Assembly (NCBI GenBank): GCA_029433475.1
Contig: JAQTIE010000005.1
Coordinates: 115,778-179,777, forward strand
DNA length: 64,000 nucleotides
DNA from: Neisseriaceae bacterium ESL0693
GTDB taxonomy: Bacteria; Pseudomonadota; Gammaproteobacteria; Burkholderiales; Neisseriaceae
Direction: 5' to 3'
Of this stretch, positions 1-9,403 are shown piece after piece. The notes under the pieces are model-generated. The model searched no databases and was not told the DNA's origin. It was given only the letters and a program-made list of their open reading frames with translations. The position numbers and the translations under genes were made by a program. Position 1 is the first letter of the stretch. Each line of letters opens with the position of its first letter.

Positions 1-331
1 GGCGTGCCGTGATACTCAGTTTTGCTTGTTTGATTACCGGTTTTTTAGCCGCTACTGGCTGTACTTTAACCCGGCTGGTGGTAATGCGGGCATCAATCTG
101 TTGCAATTGTGGCAATACCGCTGGCAATACCATACGCAGTCTGGCCGCGGCCATACTGTGGTGAGCCAATACCACCAGACAACCCTCACGAACACAGGCA
201 ACCTGAAAATAATCGTGCAGATTAGCCGGTAATGCCCGTTTCAGGCACGCATTGAGCTTTTGCCAGTGTGCTGCCATGCTCAATAATTGCTTCAGCTCCT
301 GATTGCCGGCACCAAAATCAGCAAGATTCAT
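1..331 (-). CDS. DciA-like DUF721 protein, 3' end cut by window edge
   Basis: The reading frame is open from an ATG at 331 to the left edge (about 110 residues) with no stop, so the C-terminus lies outside the window. The N-terminal half resembles the DUF721/DciA domain: helical residues 10-30 (ELKQLLSMAAHWQKLNACLK), then a beta-rich segment with VREGCLVVLAHHSMAAARLR, the usual form of this family. DciA proteins help load the replicative helicase in bacteria that lack DnaC/DnaI. In Neisseria a DUF721 gene sits close to secA, as here. Its ATG directly abuts the stop codon of the upstream GNAT-like gene on the same strand, so the two are probably co-transcribed. Family assignment is by recollection of the consensus, not by search. 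Confidence 0.7.
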   Translation of the reverse strand, partial: MNLADFGAGNQELKQLLSMAAHWQKLNACLKRALPANLHDYFQVACVREGCLVVLAHHSMAAARLRMVLPAVLPQLQQIDARITTSRVKVQPVAAKKPVIKQAKLSITAR

Positions 332-622
332 TCATGACACCAACGTAATTTCAGGATAGCGCTGCGGTAATTTAGCCGCCACATAACTGCAACCGGCAGC
401 AACGGCCAGATGATGTTGTTTGACATATGTTACCAGCGCTGCCAATAGCGCTTCAGCCACCCCTTGGCCTCTGGCCTCAGGATCAACAAAAGTATGGTAT
501 ACATCAATCACACCCTCATTAAGCAGATTAAAATCCATGTGCCCCAGTAGTTTGCTACCGGCCAGAGCAATAAAACGACCACGATTATCGTTTATTTCCA
601 GCGTGGTTTGTAATGTATTCAT
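332..622 (-). CDS. GNAT-like N-acetyltransferase (short YjdJ type)
   Basis: A 96-residue protein from ATG 622. A TTG at 634 and an ATG at 628 are alternatives, and no strong ribosome site separates them. It matches the short GNAT subfamily (Acetyltransf_CG): a beta hairpin with GSKLLGHMDFNL, a VYHTFVDPEARGQGVAEALL segment carrying the acetyl-CoA pyrophosphate loop RGQGVA at about residues 53-58, and the final CSYVAAKLPQRYPE typical of this subfamily. Substrate is unknown. The stop codon is followed immediately by the start of the dciA-like gene. Confidence 0.75.
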   Translation of the reverse strand: MNTLQTTLEINDNRGRFIALAGSKLLGHMDFNLLNEGVIDVYHTFVDPEARGQGVAEALLAALVTYVKQHHLAVAAGCSYVAAKLPQRYPEITLVS

Positions 623-1283
623 AAGCATGCCCAAATGAATCAGATAGCTTAAATATACAAGAAATGAGGGACTGCAACCAGCAGTTATACGAAAAATAAA
701 ACATCAATCAGTAACATCGTTCATGTCTTAACTCTTTCAGCACTACAATATCTTTAATCGCCATCTTGCCGAATGCATTGCCTGAATCTGCAATTGAATC
801 ATAATGATTGATTACCATATTTTTATCCGGCAAATAAACGCCGCCCGTATCGGGCAACCAAATAAATTATAGCGGATCAGCCAGCATGAATCGCTGAGGG
901 CAGATACAAGAGCAGTGCCGATTGAATCCCATATTATTTGCCAGAAGGTTTACATCGACTGATTCACACCGTATAGGCTGATTCTCTGGATAAAATCATC
1001 ATAAATGCTGCGTTGAAAAATATTCTTCTGCTGAAATGTTCCGGCGCCAGTATTTACTATCAAAGCCCAGAAAGACGGCACCGATTATTTTTTCTTTTTC
1101 AGCAATAGCGTTAAATCAGCCGTAAAAAGTACACTTAATGCATAAAAAGATAGATAATCAGTATATATTTGTGTTCAATTCGCATTGAATTCACAACATT
1201 TGTCGTCAGTCAGATAAATGACTGTGTTAAAATCAAACATTTGTTGCCTTTTGTTGCGCCCGCTGGCGCAGGACTGTTGATTT
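623..1283. other. Spacer between divergent GNAT-like gene and secA
   Basis: About 660 bases with no coding frame I can support. It must hold the secA promoter and that of the leftward gene pair. I see no secM-like leader, terminator or repeat. The last 20 bases before secA contain a weak ribosome site (AGGAC at 1270-1274). Confidence 0.5.
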
Positions 1284-3959
1284 ATGCTGAAAAACTTAGC
1301 CAAAAAAATTCTGGGTAGCCGTAATGACCGGTTACTGAAACAATATCGTAAAGAAGTATCCAGAATCAACGCTTTAGAACCAGAAATTCAAGCATTGAGT
1401 GATGCCGGTTTACAGGCGAAAACGGCTGAATTCAAACAACGCCTCAGCGAAGGCGCCAGTCTGGATAGCTTATTGCCGGAAGCATTCGCCGTTTGCCGCG
1501 AAGCAAGTAAACGCATACTCAATATGCGCCATTTTGACGTGCAGCTGATTGGTGGCATGGTATTGCACCAAGGTAAAATTGCTGAAATGCGCACCGGTGA
1601 AGGTAAAACACTGGTTGCCACCAGCGCCGTATATCTGAATGCCCTGGCCGGTAAAGGCGTGCATGTGGTCACGGTCAATGATTATCTTGCCGCTCGTGAT
1701 GCCAGCATTATGCGGCCTTTATACGAATTTCTGGGCATGCGTGTCGGCGTCATCGTCAGCAATATGCGGCCACAGGATAAAATTGATGCCTATCAGGCCG
1801 ACATCACTTACGGTACCAATAACGAATTTGGCTTTGACTATCTGCGCGACAACATGATTAACGACGTGGCTGATAAAGTACAGCGCGAGCTGTCTTATGC
1901 CGTCGTGGACGAAGTCGATTCCATTCTGATCGATGAAGCACGTACTCCGCTGATCATTTCCGGTCAGGCCGATGATAACGTCAGCCTGTACCAGATCATG
2001 GATCAGATTCCGCCCAAACTTCAGCCACAGGACAAAGAAGATAGCGAAGGAGATTACTGGGTAGACGAAAAATCGCGGCAGGTCATGCTGAGTGATCAGG
2101 GACATGAACATGCCGAAGAAATTCTGACCGAATTGGGATTATTGAAAGAGGGCGATTCACTTTATTCCACCACCAACATTATGCTGATGCACCACCTCAT
2201 GGCCGCCTTGCGTGCTCATACCCTGTATCAGAAAGATCAGCATTACGTGGTTCAGGATAATGAGGTGGTTATTGTTGATGAATTTACCGGCCGCTTAATG
2301 GCTGGTCGCCGCTGGTCCGACGGTCTGCATCAGGCGGTTGAAGCCAAAGAAGGCGTGGAAATCAATAAAGAAAACCAGACACTGGCTTCCATCACCTTCC
2401 AGAATTTTTTCCGCCTGTATGACAAACTGTCTGGCATGACCGGTACTGCCGATACCGAAGCATTTGAATTCCAGAGTATTTATGGTCTGGAAACCGTGAT
2501 TATCCCCACCAACCGCCCCATGGTGCGTAAAGACTTCAACGATCAGATATATCGTACTGCTGAAGAAAAATACGAAGCCGTGGTGGCTGACATCAAACAA
2601 CGTCACCAGCAAGGTCAGCCGGTATTGGTCGGCACCACCAGCATTGAAAATTCCGAGCTGGTTTCAGCCATGCTGAAAAAAGAAAAATTACCACACAACG
2701 TGCTTAATGCCAAAGAGCATGAACGTGAAGCCGACATCATTGCTCAGGCCGGCCGGCCGGGCATGATTACCGTAGCCACCAACATGGCAGGCCGCGGTAC
2801 CGATATCGTTCTGGGCGGCAACATCAAGCCTCAAATTGATACCATTCTGACACAGACTGATCTGACTGAAAGCGAACGCGCGGCCAAAATAGACGCTTTG
2901 CAGCAGCAATGGCAAAAAGATCATGATGCCGTACTGGCCGCCGGCGGCTTACACATCATCGGTACCGAAAGGCATGAAAGCCGCCGGATTGATAACCAGT
3001 TGCGCGGCCGTGCCGGCCGACAGGGTGATGCTGGTTCGAGCCGGTTTTATCTGTCTTTCGAAGACCCGTTACTGCGCCTGTTTGCGCTTGATCGCGCTGC
3101 CGCCATTCTCAATCGTCTTGCTCCTGAGCGCGGCGTGGCTATTGAAGCCGGCATGTTGAGCCGCCAGATCGAAGGCGCCCAGCGCAAAGTAGAAAACCGC
3201 AATTTTGACATGCGTAAACAAGTGCTGGAATATGATGATGTTGCCAACGATCAACGTAAAGTGATCTACCATCAGCGCGCAGAAATTCTCCACAGCGATA
3301 ATATCGAAGAATTGATGCAGGAAATCCGCCATGATGCCATCGTTAATACGGTTAACAGCCATATTCCGCCAGACAGCATGGAAGAACAATGGGACATCAG
3401 CGGCTTAGAGCAGACACTGGCAACTACCTACAATATTCATGTTTCGATTAAAGACTGGCTTAAAGAAGATAATACCCTGGATAGTCAGGATATTTGTCAG
3501 CGTCTTATCGATCAGGTAGAAACAGAATACGCTGCCAAGCTGGAAATGGTGGGCGCTGAAGATATGCGTAACTTCGAACGTAACGTTATGCTCAATATCA
3601 TTGATACCCGCTGGCGCGAACATCTGGCCGCCATGGATTATTTACGCCAGGGCATTCATTTGCGTGGCTATGCCCAGAAAAATCCCAAACAGGAATATAA
3701 ACGCGAAGCCTTCGATATGTTCCAGGCCATGTGGGAAGACATCAAGCAGACTGTTGCTTCTTTACTGATCTCTGTTCAGATCGAACGACGTAGTGAAGAA
3801 GATGACGATGATCTGACTGCATCCGCCCAAGAGATGGACGATGAAGAAGACTATAGTCCTGAGGCACTGCAAGCACGTGGTATCATCGTGCATCGTAATG
3901 ACCCTTGCCCCTGTGGCAGTGGTCAGAAATACAAACAATGTCATGGCAGTTTAATGTAA
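1284..3959 (+). CDS. secA: Preprotein translocase ATPase SecA
   Basis: An 891-residue protein, a normal SecA length, complete and without frameshift. SecA is the motor that drives unfolded preproteins through SecYEG at the inner membrane. Visible marks are the Walker A motif MRTGEGKT at residues 102-109, the DEAD-like [15 protein letters not shown] at about 205-220, the nucleotide-binding-domain-2 signatures [10 protein letters not shown] and GRAGRQGD, and a C-terminal zinc-binding tail [12 protein letters not shown] (the SecB and phospholipid binding site) after an acidic linker. The ATG at 1284 is preceded by a weak AGGAC ribosome site. It is transcribed alone, with an efficient-looking terminator 25 bases after the stop. 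SecG, another translocase subunit, lies at 15.3 kb. Confidence 0.98.
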   Translation: MLKNLAKKILGSRNDRLLKQYRKEVSRINALEPEIQALSDAGLQAKTAEFKQRLSEGASLDSLLPEAFAVCREASKRILNMRHFDVQLIGGMVLHQGKIAEMRTGEGKTLVATSAVYLNALAGKGVHVVTVNDYLAARDASIMRPLYEFLGMRVGVIVSNMRPQDKIDAYQADITYGTNNEFGFDYLRDNMINDVADKVQRELSYAVVDEVDSILIDEARTPLIISGQADDNVSLYQIMDQIPPKLQPQDKEDSEGDYWVDEKSRQVMLSDQGHEHAEEILTELGLLKEGDSLYSTTNIMLMHHLMAALRAHTLYQKDQHYVVQDNEVVIVDEFTGRLMAGRRWSDGLHQAVEAKEGVEINKENQTLASITFQNFFRLYDKLSGMTGTADTEAFEFQSIYGLETVIIPTNRPMVRKDFNDQIYRTAEEKYEAVVADIKQRHQQGQPVLVGTTSIENSELVSAMLKKEKLPHNVLNAKEHEREADIIAQAGRPGMITVATNMAGRGTDIVLGGNIKPQIDTILTQTDLTESERAAKIDALQQQWQKDHDAVLAAGGLHIIGTERHESRRIDNQLRGRAGRQGDAGSSRFYLSFEDPLLRLFALDRAAAILNRLAPERGVAIEAGMLSRQIEGAQRKVENRNFDMRKQVLEYDDVANDQRKVIYHQRAEILHSDNIEELMQEIRHDAIVNTVNSHIPPDSMEEQWDISGLEQTLATTYNIHVSIKDWLKEDNTLDSQDICQRLIDQVETEYAAKLEMVGAEDMRNFERNVMLNIIDTRWREHLAAMDYLRQGIHLRGYAQKNPKQEYKREAFDMFQAMWEDIKQTVASLLISVQIERRSEEDDDDLTASAQEMDDEEDYSPEALQARGIIVHRNDPCPCGSGQKYKQCHGSLM

Positions 3960-3983
3960 TTATTGTCTGTTATTGTATTACCA

Positions 3984-4016
3984 CAAAAAAGACGGCTTGT
4001 TTCAGGCCGTTTTTTT
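3984..4016 (+). terminator. Rho-independent terminator of secA
   Basis: The inverted repeat ACGGC/GCCGT is flanked by an A-run on the left and a seven-T run on the right. The stem extends through A:T pairs, so it could act in both directions. Confidence 0.8.
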
Positions 4017-4609
4017 ATGGTTTTTGAAACTGAATAATGTATTTATTATTTATAAGATAAACCAGAACATCGATATTACATCATAAAGATATGAGAGATT
4101 GTTTCAATGAAGATATCATTCCAGCAGGAAAACAATTTAGATGCGAAGATTTTTACTAGAAACTTCCGGTCAATACTTTAGCTGATGGCATGTCGCTCAA
4201 TAAGAAACCGACAAAAAGCTCAGCACAAACCGATAAAATGGAAATAAACAACTAATACAATAACTATTTGGACAGATAAACACGGAAATCTAAAAACGGC
4301 TATACCGTATAGATTAAAATGATCAATAAATTTGATGATACATTTAATAATGATAAATTAAAATTCTTGGCATTAGAAAAGAAAAAATTTATCCTTTTGA
4401 AAAAGAGCTCATAAGAATATTTTAAAGAAATAAAGCAAAAAAATTAAATAGTTGCTGGGTAGTGTTAAGAATTTTTTAGACAATATTATGGATAACGGAA
4501 ATAAGGAAGGCCATGGTTCGTCAACTTGAATTTCACAATATACTATAGAATTATAATTCTGGATAAAGAATAATATTACAAATACAGATATAAAAATAAG
4601 GAAATGCCT
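4017..4609. other. AT-rich non-coding or fully decayed DNA
   Basis: The stretch is about 70% A+T by eye and has stops in all frames. Short readable pieces occur (for example a plus-strand piece at about 4320-4410), but none is recognisable. It marks the left border of an accessory island. Confidence 0.4.
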
Positions 4610-4837
4610 ATGATTACTAAAGCCGAGCAATTGAGTCGTGAATCAAATGTTAAGGAAGCCTTAGCAATAGTACGGCTGGAGGGGCAAAATCCGGGGTCTC
4701 GTGTTTTAGCTGTATACGATGATTATATAGCCGGTAAGTTTGATTTTGAGATGTGCACAGAAAAAGTTTTTGAGGCCGCACTTGAAGATTTGCGAGAATT
4801 ATCCGAGCAGCAAGACAAGGATTTTCCTACCGCTTGA
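4610..4837 (+). CDS. VbhA-type antitoxin, orphan
   Basis: A 75-residue protein. I choose ATG 4610 over 4604 because the AAGGA ribosome site at 4598-4602 is 7 bases from the former and 1 base from the latter. The core KEALAIVRLEGQNPGSRVLAVYDDYIAGKFDF fits the VbhA antitoxin family, whose helix blocks the ATP site of partner Fic AMP-transferases through an S/TxxxEG/N motif. Here the motif reads IVRLEG, with Ile where Ser or Thr is expected. No Fic protein (HPFxxGNGR) follows; the next DNA is a decayed unrelated gene. Such modules are typical of conjugative plasmids, and a plasmid-type primase fragment lies 0.9 kb downstream. The family call is by pattern memory. Confidence 0.65.
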   Translation: MITKAEQLSRESNVKEALAIVRLEGQNPGSRVLAVYDDYIAGKFDFEMCTEKVFEAALEDLRELSEQQDKDFPTA

Positions 4838-4910
4838 AGCAGAATATGAACGACTATACAGAATATAAAGCCATTACTAAATATAGATAAGTCATATTTA
4901 TATCAGGATA

Positions 4911-5610
4911 ATGAGAATATTTGAGTCTGCATTGAACAGCATTTCAAATTTAACTGCGGCAATACAAATTTCATCGGTAATTTTTAGTACTACCCCAGGT
5001 CATTCTACTTCGGAAAAAGATGTTGCCGTAGGTGTCGCTACTATCATGCAAAGGATGGACGCTTTGCGTTCAGTGATCATTGGATTTTATGAAGAACGCT
5101 ACAATAAAAACATCAGCGCCTCTTGTCCATGCATGTTTTGAAAAGACACACGAATTAAACCCGGGATTTTTGCTTTTATCGGATTCATTATTTCAAGAAT
5201 TGCTGCACGCTCAGTTACCTAAGCCAGAAAAAGCGGCATCACAATTACATGCTAACAGAGAAAGAGATCTGTATCGATTACATTATTTAAGACTGTTTAC
5301 AAAAAATTATATCTATATTCTGACTCAATTTAAAATTGATACTTCTGAAATTAGTAACATTCAGGAAATTATTCAAAGGCAATGTATAGATATTTTTTAA
5401 AAGACGTCTATATGCAGTATCAAGGCATAGATAATGAAAACAATGGCTGGAAAAATATCTTGAAGCTCTCGAAAGTCTTATCTGTCTTGTGTTGACGAAC
5501 TAATATTACAACACGGCACTTATGATGTTTTTGAACCGATTCCTTTACCGGATGAATCCATTAGATCATATGCAGACAAATGGCAATATCGGCAAGATCA
5601 AACGGTTTGA
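4911..5610 (+). pseudogene. Decayed gene of unknown function with frameshifts
   Basis: A frame opens at ATG 4911 behind an AGGA site and runs to 5141. Coding character then moves to another frame at about 5110 (through 5400), then to further frames through RKSYLSCVDELILQHG and PLPDESIRSYADKWQYRQD, ending at a TGA at 5608-5610. The pieces read like one former protein of about 220-230 residues broken by at least two or three indels, one near an A-rich run at 5104-5109. I do not recognise the family. It sits between the orphan antitoxin and a primase fragment, so an origin in a conjugative element is likely. Confidence 0.45.
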
Positions 5611-6379
5611 GGCAAAGCATCGGACTACAAATGCAAAAATTCAGGCTGAAACAGCAGATAAGGCAGCTGCTGCGCGAAAACTGGCCATGTACCGGCACAA
5701 TCAAGCCACAGCATTAGACATGAATAAGCCTCACCCTTATCTGATGAAGAAAGGCATTACTAATCCCATAGGCGTCAAAATCTATAAGGGGTGGTTACAA
5801 ATTCCCGCTTTTAATAAACAAGGTGTATTGACCATACTGCAATCCATCAGAGAAACAGGATTTAAGAGTATTCTTAAAGACAATATTTTTTCCGGCAGCG
5901 CAATCAGTATTGGTGGTAATTCACACAATAAACAATTGCCGGCCTTATTCTGCGAAGGCCGGGCTACAGGACAGTCTTTGCACGCTGCAACTCATCTGAG
6001 TTATCCAAAAACCAATGGTCTACAGGTGGTGATCGCTTTTAACAGCAACAATTTAAGTCATATTGCACAGAACATCCGGGAACATTATCCGGATCACCCC
6101 ATACTGATCGGTGCCGACAATGATACCCAGAACACAGTTAATACCGGTGTTTTAAAGGCAAAGGACATACAAACACAAATGTCGCAGGTAAAAGTGGTAT
6201 ATCCTGAATTCACCACAGAAGATGTGCAACGGTTATTTCAGGGAAATGGTTCTGTACCGACTGACTTTCATGACATGCATCTGCTGCATAGCCTTGAACA
6301 TGTTATGAAATATTTGCGATCGAGAGCGAATTCTGTATTAGAATACAATCAAGGTAATTATTTATCAATAAATATTTAA
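5522..6379 (+). CDS. TOPRIM-domain plasmid-type DNA primase, probably 5'-truncated
   Basis: A 285-residue frame. Residues from about 65 onward match the C-terminal half of plasmid/ICE primases: HPYLMKKGI (the usual 'HPYL..KGI' hinge), a beta-rich segment, then the TOPRIM glutamate in CEGRATGQSLHAAT and the acidic pair in LIGADNDTQNT, followed by DFHDMHLL. Full-length relatives are much longer and carry a zinc finger and primase core upstream, which are missing here. The first 30 residues overlap the last part of the decayed upstream gene in another frame, so the true start is uncertain (ATG 5570 is an alternative). It is a remnant of conjugative-element replication or transfer DNA; whether it is expressed is unknown. 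Confidence 0.7.
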   Translation: MMFLNRFLYRMNPLDHMQTNGNIGKIKRFEAKHRTTNAKIQAETADKAAAARKLAMYRHNQATALDMNKPHPYLMKKGITNPIGVKIYKGWLQIPAFNKQGVLTILQSIRETGFKSILKDNIFSGSAISIGGNSHNKQLPALFCEGRATGQSLHAATHLSYPKTNGLQVVIAFNSNNLSHIAQNIREHYPDHPILIGADNDTQNTVNTGVLKAKDIQTQMSQVKVVYPEFTTEDVQRLFQGNGSVPTDFHDMHLLHSLEHVMKYLRSRANSVLEYNQGNYLSINI

Positions 6380-6392
6380 TGGAGTAAATAAA

Positions 6393-6917
6393 TTGAAATC
6401 AATCGTTAAAATTACTATGATGAGCTTAGTTCTGACTGCTCCGATGATCAGCGAAGCTGCACCTGGCAAAACACCGGCTCAGAGATTAGCTGATTCTTTG
6501 TTATGCAATAATGTCAAAATTGTACAGCAGGGAGACCTAGGGCGGGCACAGCAAAAAATGATGCAGGGGCTGGTATTATCAGAAACAAAACTACCATCAT
6601 CCGATAAATATTTCTACTACACAGTCATTAAACTGAAAGAACCGCTTGTTTATCCTCAAGGTCTCCAAAGTAATACACTTTCAGCACAATATAGTAATAC
6701 TAGAAATCCACAGTTACTTGAGTTAAAGGTTTTGTTTAAAGAACCGGCGCAGAAAATAGGGAAAAAACTTCCAGGTAAGTTTGTCAAAAATGGCAGTCAA
6801 TATTACAAAGATGTAGGGAAAGAAGGAGGCAGTATGCTTTGGCCGATTGAAGATTCAGAAGATATCATTACAAAAGAAAAAGAATACAAATCGTTTTTGC
6901 GGTGTATTGTCGATTGA
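6393..6917 (+). CDS. Secreted protein of unknown family, tandem paralogue A
   Basis: A 174-residue protein starting with TTG at 6393, 8 bases after GGAG. The start is supported by alignment with the paralogue at 7099. Residues 1-22 form a Sec signal peptide (MKSIVKITMMSLVLTAPMIS, then EA before APGKT). The mature part begins GKTPAQRLADSLLC and shares with paralogue B the blocks KLKEPLVY..LQSN, LKVLFKEP.QK..KKLP and the C-terminal arginine-cysteine region. Two or three cysteines suggest a periplasmic disulphide. No known family is recognised. The start of an M23-like peptidase gene follows 20 bases downstream, cut to a stump, so this may be an immunity or inhibitor protein left over from a duplicated pair (inference). 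Confidence 0.75.
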   Translation: MKSIVKITMMSLVLTAPMISEAAPGKTPAQRLADSLLCNNVKIVQQGDLGRAQQKMMQGLVLSETKLPSSDKYFYYTVIKLKEPLVYPQGLQSNTLSAQYSNTRNPQLLELKVLFKEPAQKIGKKLPGKFVKNGSQYYKDVGKEGGSMLWPIEDSEDIITKEKEYKSFLRCIVD

Positions 6918-6936
6918 GTATGTTATATAAGCTGCC

Positions 6937-7003
6937 ATGAAAAAATCACTTTTTTACATTACTGTTATTTGCCATACTGCGGGTAATGGCTACCTGCCTG
7001 TAA
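6937..7003 (+). pseudogene. 5' stump of the M23-like peptidase gene
   Basis: The sequence reads MKKSLFYIT and then, after a one-base shift, LFAILRVMATCL followed by a stop. This parallels the signal peptide of the gene at 7640 (MKKSLFYISSLFAAPLVMAACL). Distance and orientation to the preceding secreted gene (20 bases) are the same as in the second copy. It is the remnant of a duplicated downstream gene whose body has been deleted. Confidence 0.7.
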
Positions 7004-7098
7004 TAATGTTTAGAACAATATGAATGTTGGCTCTTTAAAGACACAATATATATCAGCAAGATACATTTTTATCAATCAATAAGTAGGAGAAATAAAAA

Positions 7099-7620
7099 AT
7101 GATGAAATCCATCATGAAAATTACCTTAATGAGCGTAGCCTTGGCTATTCCGGTTATCAGCGAGGCTGCATCTGGCAAGACACCGACGCAGAGGTTGGCT
7201 GATTCCTTTCTGTGCAAAGGCGTCATAACAAAAGCACAAATGGGGAAAATAATAGAGGAATTGAAATTATCAGAAAAAAGGCTGCCACCAGATGTGCGGA
7301 ACAATTCTTATGAAAAAATCATTACTTTAAAAGAACCACTTGTCTATCGTTCTGACCTTCAAAGTAACAAAATTCTGGCATCTTATGCTTTGAAAACGGA
7401 ATACGATGTAAAAGCAAATCAGTTGCTCGGTTTAACAGTTCTATTTGAAGAACCATATCAGAAAGTAGCGAAGAAATTACCAGTAAAACTTAAGATCATA
7501 GAGGAAGGAGGAGTTGACTTAACTAAATTAGTAAACCGGAAATGTAGAATTATGCTTTCTTCAAATGAAGATTCAGGAATAAAAGAACTTAGATCAACAC
7601 TTTGGCGTGAATCCGATTGA
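7099..7620 (+). CDS. Secreted protein of unknown family, tandem paralogue B
   Basis: A 173-residue protein from ATG 7099 (ATG 7102 also possible) behind AGGAGA. It has a Sec signal peptide (SIMKITLMSVALAIPVISEA) and a mature start SGKTPTQRLADSFLCKG almost identical to paralogue A, then diverges. It keeps TLKEPLVY, LQSN and LTVLFEEPYQKVAKKLPVK. Overall similarity with A is clear but moderate, so the duplication is not recent or the copies have been diversifying. A peptidase pseudogene begins 19 bases downstream, as after copy A. Possible role: periplasmic inhibitor of the adjacent peptidoglycan hydrolase (inference only). Confidence 0.75.
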   Translation: MMKSIMKITLMSVALAIPVISEAASGKTPTQRLADSFLCKGVITKAQMGKIIEELKLSEKRLPPDVRNNSYEKIITLKEPLVYRSDLQSNKILASYALKTEYDVKANQLLGLTVLFEEPYQKVAKKLPVKLKIIEEGGVDLTKLVNRKCRIMLSSNEDSGIKELRSTLWRESD

Positions 7621-7639
7621 GTGTGTAATATAGATTGTC

Positions 7640-8150
7640 ATGAAAAAATCACTTTTCTACATCTCCTCTTTGTTTGCTGCACCACTGGTAATGGCTGCGT
7701 GTCTGGTAGACCCAATGACCAATCCTGTTGCCTCAAGTCCGTTTGGTAAATTTAGAAGTGGCTACGGTTCAACGGTACACCAAGGATTTGATCTGGCTCC
7801 ATCTGGAAAAGACAGAAAAGATATTAAACTATTCTCTGCGGCTAAAGGCAAGATAGCCTGGGCTGGTTTTCGCCGAACGCTGTCGTTGCTGATATCAACA
7901 AAACAAAGTAGTTCTATGGCATAAGACAATTTGCCATCAATTATGTCCTGTCCAGGCAATGCGAGCGCATGATCAGCTCAGTTTATGCTAAAACATATCA
8001 CACGGACTTAATATTGCCATTGGTTCTGGTCGGCCTGATGGGTCGAAATTCATCGGTAATGGACAGCATCAGGACACCATGTATTCAAAGACAGAAATCC
8101 AGCATCCAACCTTGGCGGTGGCTCAGCTGTATGCGGTAGTTTCTCCATAA
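7640..8150 (+). pseudogene. M23-peptidase-like secreted protein, frameshifted
   Basis: The frame from ATG 7640 encodes a signal peptide and the start of an M23 (LytM-type) endopeptidase domain: SSPFGKFRSGYGSTVHQGFD with the zinc-ligand HxxxD, then FSAAKGKIAWAGF. It stops at 7924. Coding character continues in other frames: DINKTK, then IRQFAINYVLSRQCERMISS at about 7940-7990, then IGSGRPDGSKFIGNGQHQD at about 8015-8075, ending at a TAA at 8148-8150. At least two indels and one in-frame stop break it. M23 enzymes cut peptidoglycan cross-links. The downstream pieces do not look like the rest of an M23 domain, so a deletion may have fused two genes. Confidence 0.65.
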
Positions 8151-8498
8151 TTAGTTATACTGGTGCCAGTTCAGCGGATGCCATAGCCAGTGCTGTCAAC
8201 AACATTGAAGTCACGATTACCACTGCCAAAAAAGAAGAAATCTCAAGTCTGATGCAAGGCCTGAGCCGATGGGGCGATATCTGACCTAGTTCTGGGAAGA
8301 CCTCCGAGTATAGTGGTAAGTGTAGTCTGGAATAGGTTGTCAGATATGTATGGTAAAGCTGCGATGGTAAAGGAAGCAAAAGGCTGACTAGGCGGAAACA
8401 GCAGTAGTATCGGAGGCAGAAACAGCCCGGAAGGTAGTTCAGGAGGCAAATCAGGAGGAAACCAGACTATTACAGCGAATGATTCAGTTATTAAGTAA
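8151..8498 (+). pseudogene. Decayed gene fragment, Gly/Ser-rich C-terminus
   Basis: The DNA reads as coding in two frames: SSADAIASAVNNIEVTITTA followed by KKEEISSLMQGLSRWGDI and a stop, then VVWNRLSDMYGKAAMVKEAKG, an in-frame stop, and a Gly/Ser-rich tail ending SVIK at 8498. The terminator at 8541 follows. I do not recognise the protein. A conjugative-transfer or effector origin is possible given the neighbours. Confidence 0.4.
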
Positions 8499-8540
8499 GA
8501 AACCAGAAAATAAATCAGTAGATACACATACGAATAGTAT

Positions 8541-8567
8541 AAAGGCTGGCAAAATTTGCCAGCCTTT
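8541..8567. terminator. Bidirectional hairpin terminator
   Basis: A near-perfect inverted repeat AAAGGCTGGCAAA/TTTGCCAGCCTTT lies between the rightward decayed operon and the leftward gene at 8598-8924, so it can serve both. Its core resembles the hairpin at 9404-9432. Confidence 0.75.
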
Positions 8568-8597
8568 ATATAAACTTATTTTGTGGGATAAGCGGAT

Positions 8598-8924
8598 TTA
8601 AGCATGAATACCGTGTTGAGCCAGCAATGCACTAAGACGGCGGATTTCGGCATTCTTTTCCCGAAAAGCTGCATTGGCTTTATCAATCTCAGCATCTATT
8701 CGGGCGATCTCAGCATTAGCCTTATAGATCTCAGCATTAGCCTCATTCCAGCCTTGTTGATAGCCTTGGTTCCAACCTTGCTGACGGCCATTGTTGAAGG
8801 CCTGATTAATCTGACCATTCATTTCCTTACGGGCGCGCTGATAACCTAAGTATTCACCATTCTCTTTAGCGGAAGCCAAAGCCCAGCCAGCGGCCAATCC
8901 ATTCATAACGTTGTTATTACTCAT
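8598..8924 (-). CDS. Small hydrophilic protein with QGWN and coiled-coil repeats
   Basis: A 108-residue protein from ATG 8924 with an excellent AAAGGAG ribosome site 6-7 bases upstream. Residues 1-40 contain Gly/Ala (GLAAGWALASAKENGEYLGY). Residues 46-65 are a short tandem repeat (GRQQGWNQGYQQGWNEANAE). The rest is a charged alanine-rich heptad stretch with repeated NAEI/DAEI (AEIYKANAEIARIDAEIDKA), a probable coiled coil. There is no signal peptide or membrane helix. I do not recognise the family. The good ribosome site and own terminator argue that it is a live gene inside an otherwise decayed island. Confidence 0.7.
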   Translation of the reverse strand: MSNNNVMNGLAAGWALASAKENGEYLGYQRARKEMNGQINQAFNNGRQQGWNQGYQQGWNEANAEIYKANAEIARIDAEIDKANAAFREKNAEIRRLSALLAQHGIHA

Positions 8925-9128
8925 AATTCACTCCTTTAATTATATTTATGTAATAAAACCTTTACTTAAATTTTATTTTACAATAATATAATTATGTTAT
9001 CAATAATGTTGCAATATATTATTAATATTAAATTTTATTTATATAAATTTATAAAAATTCTATTTTTTCGATATTTCAATGTTTTCTAAATTATATTGAT
9101 ATAGGTTTTAAATTTAAAAAGGTTTTCT

Positions 9129-9398
9129 ATGCTGAAAGTTTTATTTTTTATAATATTTATAATATTGGTAATAGGTTTATTTAGATTTATACTGATTTAT
9201 ACTGGTACCAAAATGGGAATCTGGGCAGCTAATAAAGCGAAGGAAGCATCCCAGAACGGATCACCTCGGGCAAGAGCGGTAGCTAATTCTGCTTTGGGTT
9301 ATGCTCAGCGGCATTACAATCCTATTGTTGGAAATAGTGGTGAAACTATCAAAAAAGATACTGTGAACCCAGGAAAAAATTCGCTAAACATCGACTGA
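9129..9398 (+). CDS. Small single-pass membrane protein, unknown
   Basis: An 89-residue protein from ATG 9129, 7 bases after AAGG. Residues 3-27 form a strong hydrophobic helix (LFFIIFIILVIGLFRFILIY). The remainder is hydrophilic and could lie on either side of the membrane (GIWAANKAKEASQNGSPRAR, ending PGKNSLNID). It is followed within 6 bases by its own hairpin terminator and preceded by about 200 bases of very AT-rich DNA that probably holds its promoter. No family recognised. Confidence 0.6.
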   Translation: MLKVLFFIIFIILVIGLFRFILIYTGTKMGIWAANKAKEASQNGSPRARAVANSALGYAQRHYNPIVGNSGETIKKDTVNPGKNSLNID

Positions 9399-9403
9399 TA
9401 ATA

